Source: Acidimicrobiaceae bacterium (GTDB lineage: Bacteria > Actinomycetota > Acidimicrobiia > Acidimicrobiales > RAAP-2). Taken from it: DNA of 39,698 bases. Positions 17,140 through 25,429 of this stretch are shown piece after piece. Where the stretch lies: NCBI GenBank assembly GCA_003141815.1, contig PLNQ01000017.1, positions 1-39,698 of the forward strand, in the 5' to 3' direction. Numbering within the stretch: position 1 is the stretch's first letter; each line of letters opens with the position of its first letter. The position numbers and the translations under genes were made by a program. Under the pieces are notes generated by a model, which did no database searches, was not told where the DNA came from, and was given only the letters and a program-made list of their open reading frames with translations.

Positions 17140-17150
17140 TGTGTCAGTGA

Positions 17151-17282
17151 ATTGGCAACAGGTCTCCTGATAGTCGCCGAGTGGTGCACGGGTGGCACAA
17201 CGACTACGAAGCCGGCGACCCCAAGGCGCTTGCCAAAGAGTTTTACCGGACCGAGGTCGAGCCGACTCGTGAATCGCGATAG
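17151..17282 (+). pseudogene. Orphan protein-like fragment without a start
   Basis: From 17151 to the TAG at 17280-17282 one frame reads as a plausible protein C-terminus, including VVHGWHNDYEAGDPKALAKE and ending EPTRESR. It follows a stop in its own frame and has no start codon with a ribosome site. It lies between the PNPOx-fold gene and the damaged NTF2-like gene and is probably the tail of a deleted gene. The family is not recognised. Confidence 0.35.
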
Positions 17283-17342
17283 AACCGACTGCTTCGAACT
17301 TCACCAACGTGTCGAAGCAGGTATCAACGAACATCGCGGCAA

Positions 17343-17741
17343 CTACTTGACGATCTTCCAGTACGTGTCCTTGTTCAGGACCAATCCGTCGCGGAACTCC
17401 CATAGGTCACATCCTTGAAAATCAAGAACCGTGCCGTCAGTCGCGTTTCCAGTAACCCGCTAGACCGTCACGGCGCGGTCTCCCGCCGTGTAGCCGTAGA
17501 TGAAATCCCAACTCATGTCGGGAATGACGAGAAAGCGGTCGGCGAGGACCTTACGGATTGCTGACTTGCCGTTGACGGCGCGGCCATCGGGATCCGGACC
17601 GGAGGCCATGTAGAAGGTCGCGTCCTCGGCAAAGAACGCAGCGATCGCGTCCGCGTCTCGACTATTGAACGCGTCGTGAATCTCATACAGCAATTCCATA
17701 GTCACGGACGGGCCACTGTCCCCTTGATTGTCGGTAGTCAT
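17343..17741 (-). pseudogene. NTF2-like/SnoaL-like protein interrupted by one in-frame TAG
   Basis: The ATG at 17741 follows a strong GGAGAA site and gives a normal SnoaL-like N-terminus (LLYEIHDAFNSRDADAIAAF, then EDATFYMASGPDP). At 17460-17462 a TAG stops the frame, but the same frame then continues RVTGNATDGTVLDFQGCDLW and FRDGLVLNKDTYWKIVK to a second TAG at 17343-17345. Family members commonly have Trp at the interrupted point (as in WRVTG), so a single TGG-to-TAG change explains it. Full length would be 132 codons, normal for the fold; the truncated 93-residue product would lack the last sheet strands. The gene lies 52 nt after the GntR gene and may be the last member of the Liv operon. 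Sequencing error is the main alternative. Confidence 0.75.
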
Positions 17742-17793
17742 GAATAGTTCTCCTTAATTGGAACATCGATGTGGTTCACGGTTGGTCGGGCAC

Positions 17794-18513
17794 TCAGCCC
17801 TTCTCGAACTCCGGGGCTGCCGTGGTAAAAGAACGTGGACCCATTTCGTCACGCGATCGGTCTTGGCGAATCGGCTCCATCGAGCCGACGACGTGTTGGT
17901 GCAGCAACGAAGCGGTTCGGTCGACGTCGCGCTCCTCGAGCGCAGCGACGATCAGCGCGTGCTCACGGCGCGACTCGTCGTGGGGGCGCCAGAACTGGGG
18001 GCCCATAGGAAAGCTGCGCCACAAGAAGCGCAACAAGGTGACGAGCATCGGCGATTCGGAGCTCTCGTAGATGCAGAAGTGGAAGTTGCGGTTGAGTTCG
18101 CGGATTCGAGGGTCTCCCTCCGCGCAGGACGCGTGCTCCTCGGCGATCGCGCGCAGTTCCGCGACGCGCTCGGGCGTCATGCGCGACGCCGCGAGTTCGC
18201 CGGCAAGGGTCTCGAGCACGATAAGGATCCGGAGGTGCTCTTCGAGGCGCTCGACAGGAAGGGCCGTCACGGTCGCGCCCCGATGCACGTCGAAGTGAAC
18301 GAGCCCCTCAGACTCGAGCTTCTGCAGGCCCTCGCGCACCGGCGTCGGCGAGAGCTGGAAGAGCAAGGCGAGCTCTCGTTGGCGAAGGCGTGCACCTGGG
18401 GCGATCGTGCCGTCCGCGATCAGCTCGCGCAGGGTCTCGGCGACGAGATCGGCTTTCGAGCGGTACTCGCGCCCGAGACGGGCCGGGATCGCGTCGGCGA
18501 GCGAGCCGGTCAC
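17794..18513 (-). CDS. GntR-family transcriptional regulator, FadR/FCD type
   Basis: A 239-residue regulator. The N-terminal winged helix spans about residues 20-85 with LRELIADGTIAPGARLRQRE and LSPTPVREGLQKLESEGLV, the hallmark GntR recognition helix region. The C-terminal all-helical FCD ligand domain follows, with FHFCIYESS and HDESRREHALIVAALEERD containing likely metal-binding Asp/His residues. Its ATG overlaps the LivF stop by 4 nt (18510-18513), so it is translated with the transporter and probably regulates it, responding to the imported compound or its product. A second regulator (IclR) stands at the other end of the same locus. Confidence 0.93.
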   Translation of the reverse strand: MTGSLADAIPARLGREYRSKADLVAETLRELIADGTIAPGARLRQRELALLFQLSPTPVREGLQKLESEGLVHFDVHRGATVTALPVERLEEHLRILIVLETLAGELAASRMTPERVAELRAIAEEHASCAEGDPRIRELNRNFHFCIYESSESPMLVTLLRFLWRSFPMGPQFWRPHDESRREHALIVAALEERDVDRTASLLHQHVVGSMEPIRQDRSRDEMGPRSFTTAAPEFEKG

Positions 18514-19298
18514 GGGCGCACCGGCGTCTCGGGGGCGGCGTCTTGCGCGGCGCTGCCGAGGAAGACCTCACGGATATCGGGACGCGCGAGGAGGACCTCG
18601 CCGGTACCCTCGAGCTGGACGTGGCCCGCGACGAGGACGTAGCCGTAGTCGGCGATACGCAGCGCGTCAAGCGCCTTTTGCTCAACGAGCAGCACCGACA
18701 CGCCGGAGGCGACGAGGTTCGGCACCTGCTCGTGCAGGAGATGGCGCGCGAGGTCGGGCGAGAGGCCCGCGGTCGGCTCATCGAGCAGGAGCAACTTCGG
18801 CGAGAGCATGAGGACTCGTCCGATCGCGAGCATCTTTCGCTCGCCGCCCGACAGCCGGCTCGCGGTGCGAGTGGCCATCGGCTTGAGTGCGGGGAATAGT
18901 TCGTAGACGGACTCAACCCGTTCGTCAACCGCCTTGCGGTCGAGCAGATACCCGCCCATCTGGAGGTTCTCCTCGACGCTCAGCGTCGCGAAGACGTCCT
19001 TGGTCTGGGGCACGAAGCCGAGTCCGCGCCGAGCGAGACGGTCGCCGCGCATGGCGGTCACGTCGTCCCCGTCGAGGCGTGCGTGACCGGCGAACACCTT
19101 CGCCCGACCGGTGAGCCCCTTCAACAGCGTCGACTTGCCCGAACCGTTCGGCCCGATCACGGCAACGAGTTCCGCGCGGCCGACGCGAAGGTTGATGTGC
19201 TCGACGACCGTGCTGGCGCCGTAGCCAACGGCGAAGTCGGTCACGTCGAGCAGCGCCTCCGGGCGCACCGGTGCGCTGTTAGCCACTGAGATAAGCAT
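18510..19298 (-). CDS. livF: Branched-chain amino acid-type ABC transporter ATPase LivF
   Basis: A 262-residue ATPase with Walker A GPNGSGKSTLLKGL, signature LSGGERKMLAIGR and Walker B LLLLDEPTAGLSPDL. The YELFPALK and short helical domain fit LivF rather than LivG. The frame begins at ATG 19298, overlapping the LivG end by 20 nt; a GTG at 19286 is an alternative with an 8-nt overlap. It energises the HAAT-family importer encoded by the upstream genes. Its last four bases are shared with the GntR start. Confidence 0.94.
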   Translation of the reverse strand: MLISVANSAPVRPEALLDVTDFAVGYGASTVVEHINLRVGRAELVAVIGPNGSGKSTLLKGLTGRAKVFAGHARLDGDDVTAMRGDRLARRGLGFVPQTKDVFATLSVEENLQMGGYLLDRKAVDERVESVYELFPALKPMATRTASRLSGGERKMLAIGRVLMLSPKLLLLDEPTAGLSPDLARHLLHEQVPNLVASGVSVLLVEQKALDALRIADYGYVLVAGHVQLEGTGEVLLARPDIREVFLGSAAQDAAPETPVRP

Positions 19299-20043
19299 CG
19301 AGTACCTCCTCGTTGGTCCGAAGTTCGGCCATCGTCCCGCTCGAGAGCACCTGCCCCTGGGCCATCACGACGACCGTGTCGCAGAGCCGTTCGACGACGC
19401 CGAGCTCGTGCTCCACCATGAGCATCGTGAGGCCCTCGTCACGTAGCGCCAGCAAGTGCGCCTCGATGCGCCGGATGAGCGCGGGGTTCACGCCGGCCAT
19501 CGGTTCGTCGAGCAACAGCAGCTTCGGCTCGGCCATGAGGGCGCGCGCGAGTTCGAGGAGGCGCTTCTGCCCCCCGGACAGGTCGCCCGCGAGATCGTCC
19601 TCCTTCGCCGGGATCTCGAAGCGAGCGAGGAGCTCCCGGGCGCGCGTGACCGCCGAGTCCTCCTCGGCCCGCCAGCGCCACCGGCCCGCGAGCGCGTCAC
19701 GGAGCCGCTCGCCGCGTTGATCGGGCGTGGCGACGAGCAGATTCTCAATTACCGAGAGGCGCTCGAACTCGCTCGAAAGTTGGAACGTGCGTACGAGGCC
19801 GAGGCGCGCCAGGCGGTACGCGGGGTGGCCCGACACGTCGTTACCTGCGAAGTGCACGCTTCCCGACGTCGGCGCGAGGAAGCCGGACACGATCGCGAGC
19901 ACGCTCGACTTGCCCGCGCCGTTCGGCCCGATGAGACCCGTGATGCTGCCGGCAGCGACGTCGAAGGAGACGTCGCGCACCGCTTGCACACCGCCGAAGC
20001 TCTTCGCGAGGTTCCGAACTGAGAGCAGTGGCTCTGTCGTCAC
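19279..20043 (-). CDS. livG: Branched-chain amino acid-type ABC transporter ATPase LivG
   Basis: About 254 residues. Walker A is GPNGAGKSSVLAIVSG, the signature is LSGGQKRLLELARAL and Walker B is LLLLDEPMAGVNPAL; FQLSSEFERLSVIENLLVA is typical of LivG. An open frame reaches 20154, but the family N-terminus begins at VTTEPLLSVRNLAKSFGG, so the GTG at 20041-20043 is chosen; it overlaps the LivM stop as GTGA. It forms a heterodimer with LivF on the cytoplasmic side of the LivHM channel. Confidence 0.94.
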   Translation of the reverse strand: MTTEPLLSVRNLAKSFGGVQAVRDVSFDVAAGSITGLIGPNGAGKSSVLAIVSGFLAPTSGSVHFAGNDVSGHPAYRLARLGLVRTFQLSSEFERLSVIENLLVATPDQRGERLRDALAGRWRWRAEEDSAVTRARELLARFEIPAKEDDLAGDLSGGQKRLLELARALMAEPKLLLLDEPMAGVNPALIRRIEAHLLALRDEGLTMLMVEHELGVVERLCDTVVVMAQGQVLSSGTMAELRTNEEVLDAYLSG

Positions 20044-21020
20044 GAGGTCGGCTCCGAACCGCGTTCGCGCGCGAAGCGCTGGGTGCGCTCGGGGAACACG
20101 CCGCGGGGCCGGAACCACATCACCGCGAGCGTGAGCAGACCGACGACGACCCACTGCAGCGCGTCGACGAGGCCCGGGTACCCGAACTGGGGTATGTAGC
20201 GCGTCGCTTCGAGGAACGCCACCGGCACGAGAGCGGCGCCGACGACCGCGCCCATGTTGTTACCCGAGCCGCCCACGATCACCGCAGAGAAGTACACGAA
20301 ACTTTCAGGGAACAGCCAGCTGCCGGGCGACCACGCGGAGATGTATTGCGCCAGGATCCCCCCCGAGAGACCGGCGATCGCTCCCCCGCTGACGAAGGCG
20401 ATGAGGCGCATCTGCGTCACGTTCTTGCCGAGCGACGCCGCCGCGGCGTCATTGTCGCGCACTGCTCGAAGCGTTCGTCCGAGCGGCGAGCCGGTAATCC
20501 GGCGAACGACCACCCACACGAGCATCGTGCACGCGAACGTGAGGGCCACGAAGAACCACTGGTAGTTGACAGGAGAAAGTTTGAGGACGCTCTCGAGGGG
20601 CTTCGGAATCAGGGCCAGGCCGTTCGAGCCGTTGAACAGACCTGCCGCATTCGTGACCACCGTTGTCGCGATGAGCGAGATGACGAGCATCACCATCGCC
20701 TGGTAGTCGGTGCGAAGCCGGCGCAGGACGATGAGGCCAACGACGTATGACAGCGCGCCGCCGACGACCGCGGCGGCGAGTAGCGGCAGTGGAAACGGCA
20801 GATGTGAACCGAGAATGTAACTCTGGAAACCGCCTAGTGACGACGAGGGCCCGAGAGTGAGGACCGCAGCGGTGTACGCGCCGGCCGCCTGGAAGACGAT
20901 GAACGCCAAGTTGATGAGGCCCGCCACGCCGAACTGCAGGTTCAACCCGAGACAGGCCATCACGTCGACACCTAAGTACACCAGCAGGTTAGAGATATAG
21001 AACTGCATCGACGAACTCAC
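20040..21020 (-). CDS. livM: Branched-chain amino acid-type ABC permease LivM
   Basis: A 326-residue membrane protein with multiple hydrophobic segments. LNLQFGVAGLINLAFIVFQAAGAYTAA-type sequence near the start and the cytoplasmic loop GRTLRAVRDNDAAAASLGKN are typical LivM. The C-terminal RPRGVFPER is also characteristic. Its start overlaps the LivH stop by 4 nt, so both channel halves are coupled. The substrate class (amino acid, urea, amide) is not set by the permeases. Confidence 0.94.
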   Translation of the reverse strand: MSSSMQFYISNLLVYLGVDVMACLGLNLQFGVAGLINLAFIVFQAAGAYTAAVLTLGPSSSLGGFQSYILGSHLPFPLPLLAAAVVGGALSYVVGLIVLRRLRTDYQAMVMLVISLIATTVVTNAAGLFNGSNGLALIPKPLESVLKLSPVNYQWFFVALTFACTMLVWVVVRRITGSPLGRTLRAVRDNDAAAASLGKNVTQMRLIAFVSGGAIAGLSGGILAQYISAWSPGSWLFPESFVYFSAVIVGGSGNNMGAVVGAALVPVAFLEATRYIPQFGYPGLVDALQWVVVGLLTLAVMWFRPRGVFPERTQRFARERGSEPTS

Positions 21021-21904
21021 GCGACGACCTCCTTTTGAGTTGCGACTTCCGCGAAGATCCCCTGCGGACGGACCAGCAGCACGACGATGAGGATCAAGAA
21101 GGCGACGACCTCCTTGTACGACGGCGAGATGACCGCGGCCGAGAGCTCAGCTGAGAGTCCGATCACGACCGCTCCGATCATCGCCCCGTAGGGGTGGCCG
21201 ACGCCGCCGAGCACCGCGGCGGCGATGATGGGGATGAGGAACTGCCCACCGGCCGTCGAGGTGAAGCTCGTCACGTTGAGCGCGAGAGCGACGCCCGCGG
21301 TCCCACACAGTGCGCCCGAGAGCAGCCACGCAGCGTCGATCACTCGGTCGGTCGCGATCCCGCACGAGCGCGCGAGCTCGGGGTCCGCCGCCGTCGCGCG
21401 CATCGCGCGCCCGAGTTTCGTCCACGACAGCAAGGCGTGAACGAAGAGCATCGCCACGACCGCGAGGGCGATGATCACGAGCTGCTGGCTGGTGAAGATC
21501 ATCCCCGCGAAGGTGTAGGAGCTCGGTCTCGGCAACGCCAGCGAGAAGAACGTCGCCTTGAAGATCGCCTGGAGCCCGTTCTGCAGCGCGAGGCTCACCG
21601 AGATCGTGACGATGATCATTCCGAACATCCGCGTTCCACGACGCACGAAGGGCGTGTAGACGAAGCGGTTCAGGCCGTAGGACGCGAGCGCGCCCGTTCC
21701 CGCGCCAGCCAACAGTGCCTCGGGGAGGCTACCGCCAGCGCGCGTAACGAGGTAGGCGACGAACGCGCAGCCGGTCATCACGTCGCCGTAGGCGAGGTTC
21801 AATATGTTGGTGACGCCGAACTGCAACGTGAAGCCGACGCTCGCGATAGCGAGGATAGAGGCCGTGATGAGCCCAAAGCCGAGGGACAGGACGTAGAGAT
21901 TCAC
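21017..21904 (-). CDS. livH: Branched-chain amino acid-type ABC permease LivH
   Basis: About 295 residues, with eight or so membrane segments. ASVGFTLQFGVTNILNLAYGDVM is typical of LivH, as is the loop GRAMRATAADPELARSCGI and the ending RPQGIFAE. An upstream open frame reaches 22015, but the GTG at 21902-21904 preceded by GGAGGCG matches the family start and removes a basic non-conserved extension that overlaps the LivK end. It pairs with LivM. Confidence 0.94.
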   Translation of the reverse strand: MNLYVLSLGFGLITASILAIASVGFTLQFGVTNILNLAYGDVMTGCAFVAYLVTRAGGSLPEALLAGAGTGALASYGLNRFVYTPFVRRGTRMFGMIIVTISVSLALQNGLQAIFKATFFSLALPRPSSYTFAGMIFTSQQLVIIALAVVAMLFVHALLSWTKLGRAMRATAADPELARSCGIATDRVIDAAWLLSGALCGTAGVALALNVTSFTSTAGGQFLIPIIAAAVLGGVGHPYGAMIGAVVIGLSAELSAAVISPSYKEVVAFLILIVVLLVRPQGIFAEVATQKEVVA

Positions 21905-21971
21905 TCGGCGCCTCCACGGACGCCGACTCGGTGGCGACAGCCCGAAACCGGGCCGCGCCTCAGTCGGTGAC

Positions 21972-23270
21972 TCACTTGGTGAGTGCCGCGATCTGGTTGG
22001 CGGTGACCTCGCCAACGATCTTCACGTTTCCGCTCACTTGCTGCGCAGCCTCGAACGCTCCCGAGGAGTTGTGCCACTTGTTAAACGCGATCGAGCCGCC
22101 GGCGCCGACGTACTGAATCTTCTCACCCTTCGCGAGCGCCGCCTTGCCCTCCGCGAAGGAGTGGACGACGGTCTTACCCGCGCCCGGCTCAGTGACTGTC
22201 ATGATCGACTTGTTGTAGGTACCGCGGTCGGTTGAGTGCGCCGCGAGCATCGCGAGCGCCATCACCGTCACGCCGTCGTAGTACGTCATCGAGTACGGGT
22301 CCGATGACCACTGCGCGGGCTGCGGTACCTGAGACTTCGAGGCCAGGAGCGCCTTGTTGTACGTCGTCCAGGACGCGCCAGCGGTCGGGGCGTAGGGCTG
22401 CATGCCGGTGATGTACTTGGTCATCGCCTGCTTGCCGATCGCCCCCGTCACGGCCTTCAGCCACGGCGACTGGAGTGTGATCTCGGTGCCGAGAACCGGG
22501 ATGAGCCCGTGCAGCTGTTGCAGCTCGGAGAAGAAGGTTCCCGCCGTCTGGGGATCGATCTCGGTGAAGATGACTTGTGGTTTGGAGGCGAGCATCTGCT
22601 CGATCTCGGTCCGGTACGACGACTGGTCGAGCGCGAGCTTGACGTTTTCGACCATCTTGCCGCCGAGCTTCTTCCACGCCTTCAACAACGTTGGCACGTC
22701 GGACTGCGAGCCCGCGTCGTTGCCGAAGATCGCCGCGGCGCGCGTGTAGCCCGCCTTCTTGGCCCACAGTGCTAGCGCGTATCCCTTCACGTCGTCGGCA
22801 GGAGTGATTCGCCAGAGGTACTTGTAGCTCGACTTGTCGAAGAACGCTTGTCCGGTGTCGACGAACATCGGCACCTTCGCCTGCTCGAGGATCGGCACCG
22901 TGGCGAGCGCTTCGTCCGCGCTCGGTCCGAGGATTCCGCCGAGGGATGAGTTTGTGGCGATCATCTTGTTCGCGGCGGGCACCGCGTCTGCGGGGTCACC
23001 GCGCGTGTCGAATTCGACGCAGGAGAACTTGTGACCGAGGACGCCGCCGCCGGCGTTGATAAGCCGCACCGCTGGTTGACAACCGGCCACCATCTCGGGA
23101 CCGAACGAGGCGTCCGCGCCCGAGAACGGGTTGAAGTTGCCGATCACGATGGCAGAGGGGGCGGCAGACACCGAAGCCCCACCGGCCATCGTTGCGACCC
23201 CGGCTGTGAGTCCACACGCGAGGGCCAGGCGCATCGCCCGCCCCAGCTTTGAGTACGTCTGCTCAATCAT
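21972..23270 (-). CDS. Extracellular ligand-binding protein LivK type
   Basis: About 432 residues of the type-1 periplasmic-binding fold used by HAAT importers. A Sec signal peptide (basic MIEQTYSKLGRAMR, hydrophobic core, SVSAAPSA cleavage) precedes IVIGNFNPFSGADASFGPEM, the classic LivK/UrtA-like mature start. The ATG at 23268-23270 follows AGGGGATT and is preferred over the frame opening at 23408. There is no lipobox cysteine. The ligand is unknown; the DUF1989 gene and RidA upstream suggest a nitrogenous compound. Four tandem 7-bp repeats lie 46-73 nt upstream. Confidence 0.93.
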   Translation of the reverse strand: MIEQTYSKLGRAMRLALACGLTAGVATMAGGASVSAAPSAIVIGNFNPFSGADASFGPEMVAGCQPAVRLINAGGGVLGHKFSCVEFDTRGDPADAVPAANKMIATNSSLGGILGPSADEALATVPILEQAKVPMFVDTGQAFFDKSSYKYLWRITPADDVKGYALALWAKKAGYTRAAAIFGNDAGSQSDVPTLLKAWKKLGGKMVENVKLALDQSSYRTEIEQMLASKPQVIFTEIDPQTAGTFFSELQQLHGLIPVLGTEITLQSPWLKAVTGAIGKQAMTKYITGMQPYAPTAGASWTTYNKALLASKSQVPQPAQWSSDPYSMTYYDGVTVMALAMLAAHSTDRGTYNKSIMTVTEPGAGKTVVHSFAEGKAALAKGEKIQYVGAGGSIAFNKWHNSSGAFEAAQQVSGNVKIVGEVTANQIAALTK

Positions 23271-23315
23271 GTCAATCCCCTTGTCCGTCTCCCTAAATCC
23301 ATGACCTGCGTACAT

Positions 23316-23343
23316 CGAACTACGAACTTCGAACTTCGAACTG
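23316..23343 (-). repeat. Four tandem 7-bp repeats upstream of the LivK-type gene
   Basis: On the plus strand CGAACT followed by A, T, T and G repeats four times head to tail at 23316-23322, 23323-23329, 23330-23336 and 23337-23343. Read with the operon it is AGTTCG in each unit, and adjoining units form TTCGAA palindromes. The array lies between the damaged RidA gene and the LivK-type start, where an internal operator or a structured leader could act. It could also be simple slippage. Confidence 0.8.
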
Positions 23344-23388
23344 CTAATCACCACGCAACAATCCAGGAATTGGGCCGCCGGGCGCCAT

Positions 23389-23812
23389 TCACTGCGCGCC
23401 CTCGCCATGAGATGGCGGCAATAGCGCGACCGTCTCGATCTCGACGCGAGCGTCTGGGTGCACGAGCGCGCCTATCTGCACGAGGGTGCTCGTCGGTCGC
23501 GTCTTCCCGAAGCGGTGCACCCTCACCGTGTTGACCGCGGCGCGATCGGCGATGTCGGTGAGGTAGACGACGACCTTCACAACATCGTCCAGCGAGGCGT
23601 CCCAGTACCGTCTCGATGTTCTCGAAGATCTGCTCAGTCTGCGCGACGATGTCGCCCGTGCCTACGAACGCGCCACTCGCGTCGGTCGCGATCATTCCGG
23701 AGACGAAGAGGAAACCGCCAGCGACGACAGCGTCGGTGTAGTGGCTAACGGGCTCGGCGAGGGCGTCCGCGAAGCGGTACCGTGCGATACCGGTGCCTTC
23801 CGCAACGCTCAC
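23389..23812 (-). pseudogene. RidA-family gene broken by a frameshift
   Basis: From GTG 23812 (overlapping the DUF1989 stop as GTGA) one frame gives a RidA N-terminal half, including YTDAVVAGGFLFVSGMIATD and EQIFENIETVLG. The C-terminal half, DASLDDVVKVVVYLTD then VEIETVALL, continues in another frame from about 23601 to 23389. At the junction the normal spacer between ETVL and SLDDVV is about three residues short, so a small deletion of around 8 nt fits better than a single-base miscall. The substrate arginine region is altered to GALVHPDARVEIE. The intact paralogue at 2634-3014 could compensate. Confidence 0.8.
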
Positions 23813-24453
23813 GAACGGCCGCCCGCATCGCGAGCGCGCCACACCTTGAGACCGATCGGGCTCGGCGCGAAGCCGTTGCACGGGTTGAGGTCCTGAGGAC
23901 AGGCGCTGCCCGAGACGATCGAGGGCATCATCACGCGAAAGACGATCGAATCGCCGGCCACGCTCGTCGGTACCTGGTTGCCGAAGGTCCGGTCCGCGTG
24001 GATCGGGGCATTCTGGAAGAGGTTCACGGGATCGGGCATCTCCCATTCCTGAATGCCCCACGGCGCGAGGACTTCAGTGAAATTCGTGCGACAGCTGCGA
24101 TGACCTTCGACGTTGTAGTCGAAGCGGTAGCGGCGCTCATCGCACATCTGCGTGATGAGGTCGTGCATCCCAACGTCGTCGGTAAGGACCTCGAGCATTG
24201 GACGCCGCCAGTTGCTCTGCAACACGTCGCCCGGTGCGAGGTTGAGGCGAAGGGTGGAGGCGCGGGTGTGGCTAATAGAGAGCCACTCGCGGCGGTCGGT
24301 CGACGCGAACGCGATCAGATCGCAGACCTGCTGGCCCTCGACGTCGACCACTTCGAGCAGGTCGCCGTCCTCGACGACCACTACGCCGGCATGCCCACCG
24401 GCGACGACGACGTCGGTTACGAGTTCCAAGTCAGTCGTCTGAGAAGAACTCAT
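23809..24453 (-). CDS. DUF1989 (urea carboxylase-associated-type) protein
   Basis: A 214-residue protein of the DUF1989 family. Conserved blocks are VEGQQVCDLIAF, SHTRASTLRLNLAPGDVL, RRYRFDYNVEGHRSCRTNF and the cysteine motif SACPQDLNPCNG near the C-terminus. Members encoded with urea/guanidine carboxylase have been shown to act as carboxyguanidine deaminases, but this one has no carboxylase beside it. It heads the operon with RidA and LivKHMGF, behind the promoter at 24496-24524, and has an AAAGGAA ribosome site. A deaminase or amidase role on the imported nitrogen compound is a reasonable guess only. Confidence 0.88.
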   Translation of the reverse strand: MSSSQTTDLELVTDVVVAGGHAGVVVVEDGDLLEVVDVEGQQVCDLIAFASTDRREWLSISHTRASTLRLNLAPGDVLQSNWRRPMLEVLTDDVGMHDLITQMCDERRYRFDYNVEGHRSCRTNFTEVLAPWGIQEWEMPDPVNLFQNAPIHADRTFGNQVPTSVAGDSIVFRVMMPSIVSGSACPQDLNPCNGFAPSPIGLKVWRARDAGGRS

Positions 24454-24495
24454 AGTCGGGCGGTTCCTTTCGCGTGCAGCGATATTTGATATGTG

Positions 24496-24524
24496 AACTT
24501 AAGCATTCGGATGGATGAAGTCAA
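24496..24524 (-). promoter_or_regulatory. Promoter candidate for the DUF1989-Liv operon
   Basis: On the minus strand TTGACT (24519-24524) and TAAGTT (24496-24501) are 17 bp apart, about 43 nt before the DUF1989 ATG. The divergent region 24454-24622 also serves the IclR gene and carries an AT-rich ATAT-N3-ATAT element near 24482-24492 that could be an operator. Confidence 0.45.
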
Positions 24525-24622
24525 GGACTATTTTGTGAACGCTTTGTTTCGTCGGATCTGACCGTGGCAAACGTCTACGCGGAACCTAATTGCATAGACA
24601 TACTCGGCTACGATGCGCGGAT

Positions 24623-25429
24623 ATGGGTGATGATGTCCGCATATCCGCACACCTCGGCGCGCGATCCGTCGATCGCGCGGTCTCGGTACTCCTTCTGCTC
24701 GCGGAGCACGGTGGTCTCGGACTCGGCGAGATTGCTCGAACGCTCTCGATCCCTAAGTCCTCGGCCGCGGACGTATTGCGGGCGCTCGTCGCGAGGGACT
24801 TTGTTGCCCAAGACCACGAGGGCCACTACCGCCTCGGATTAGGTGCCTTCGAGATTGGCGCGGCCTACCTGCGAGCGATGACGCCGGTTGCCTCCGTAGA
24901 GCCCGAGCTCAAGACACTTACGCGCGAACTCTCGGCCACGTCGCACTTCGCCGTGCTCGACGGCGACGAGGTCGTCTACCTCGCTAAACACGACCCGCCG
25001 CTGCGCGCGCTCGAACTGGCGAGCGCCCTCGGTGGCCGCCTTCCCGCCGCGACGACAGCCGTCGGCAAGGCGCAGCTCGCCTTCGTCTCGCTACGCGACG
25101 CCGATGATCAGTTCGACTCGTCGCGCTTCGTGGAGTTCGCGCGCATTCGAGCCGTCGGCTTCGCGCTCGACGAGGGCGGGACCGCGCCGGGCGTGACGTG
25201 CGTCGCCGCGCCAGTGTTTTCGCCGAGCGGGTGCTGCGGCGCGATTGGCGTGAGCACGCTCGTCGACGGTGGGCCGAGCCGCGAGGCGATCATCGACGCG
25301 GTCGTTGCCGCTGCGGAGCACGCGACAGTCCGACTTGGTGGCGTGCGGCCGCACGCTGATGCCGTCGAACTTGGACGCGTCCTACTTCCCACCAACAACG
25401 TGCCACTCCGGCAAAAGGCCCACAGTTGA
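24623..25429 (+). CDS. IclR-family transcriptional regulator
   Basis: About 268 residues. The N-terminal winged helix has VDRAVSVLLLLAEHGGLGLGE and ARTLSIPKSSAADVLRALV; the C-terminal ligand domain contains GGRLPAATTAVGKAQLAF and GVTCVAAPVFSPSG, all typical IclR blocks. The frame opens at 24590, but alignment-like reasoning and the lack of a ribosome site favour the ATG at 24623. It is divergent from the DUF1989-Liv operon and shares its last bases (TTGA) with the start of the aminotransferase fusion gene, so it probably controls both directions in response to the transported compound. Confidence 0.92.
   Translation: MGDDVRISAHLGARSVDRAVSVLLLLAEHGGLGLGEIARTLSIPKSSAADVLRALVARDFVAQDHEGHYRLGLGAFEIGAAYLRAMTPVASVEPELKTLTRELSATSHFAVLDGDEVVYLAKHDPPLRALELASALGGRLPAATTAVGKAQLAFVSLRDADDQFDSSRFVEFARIRAVGFALDEGGTAPGVTCVAAPVFSPSGCCGAIGVSTLVDGGPSREAIIDAVVAAAEHATVRLGGVRPHADAVELGRVLLPTNNVPLRQKAHS

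Noticed and set aside
17758-18642. Plus-strand frame of 294 codons
   Set aside because: Antisense of the GntR and LivF genes, whose domains are clear on the minus strand.
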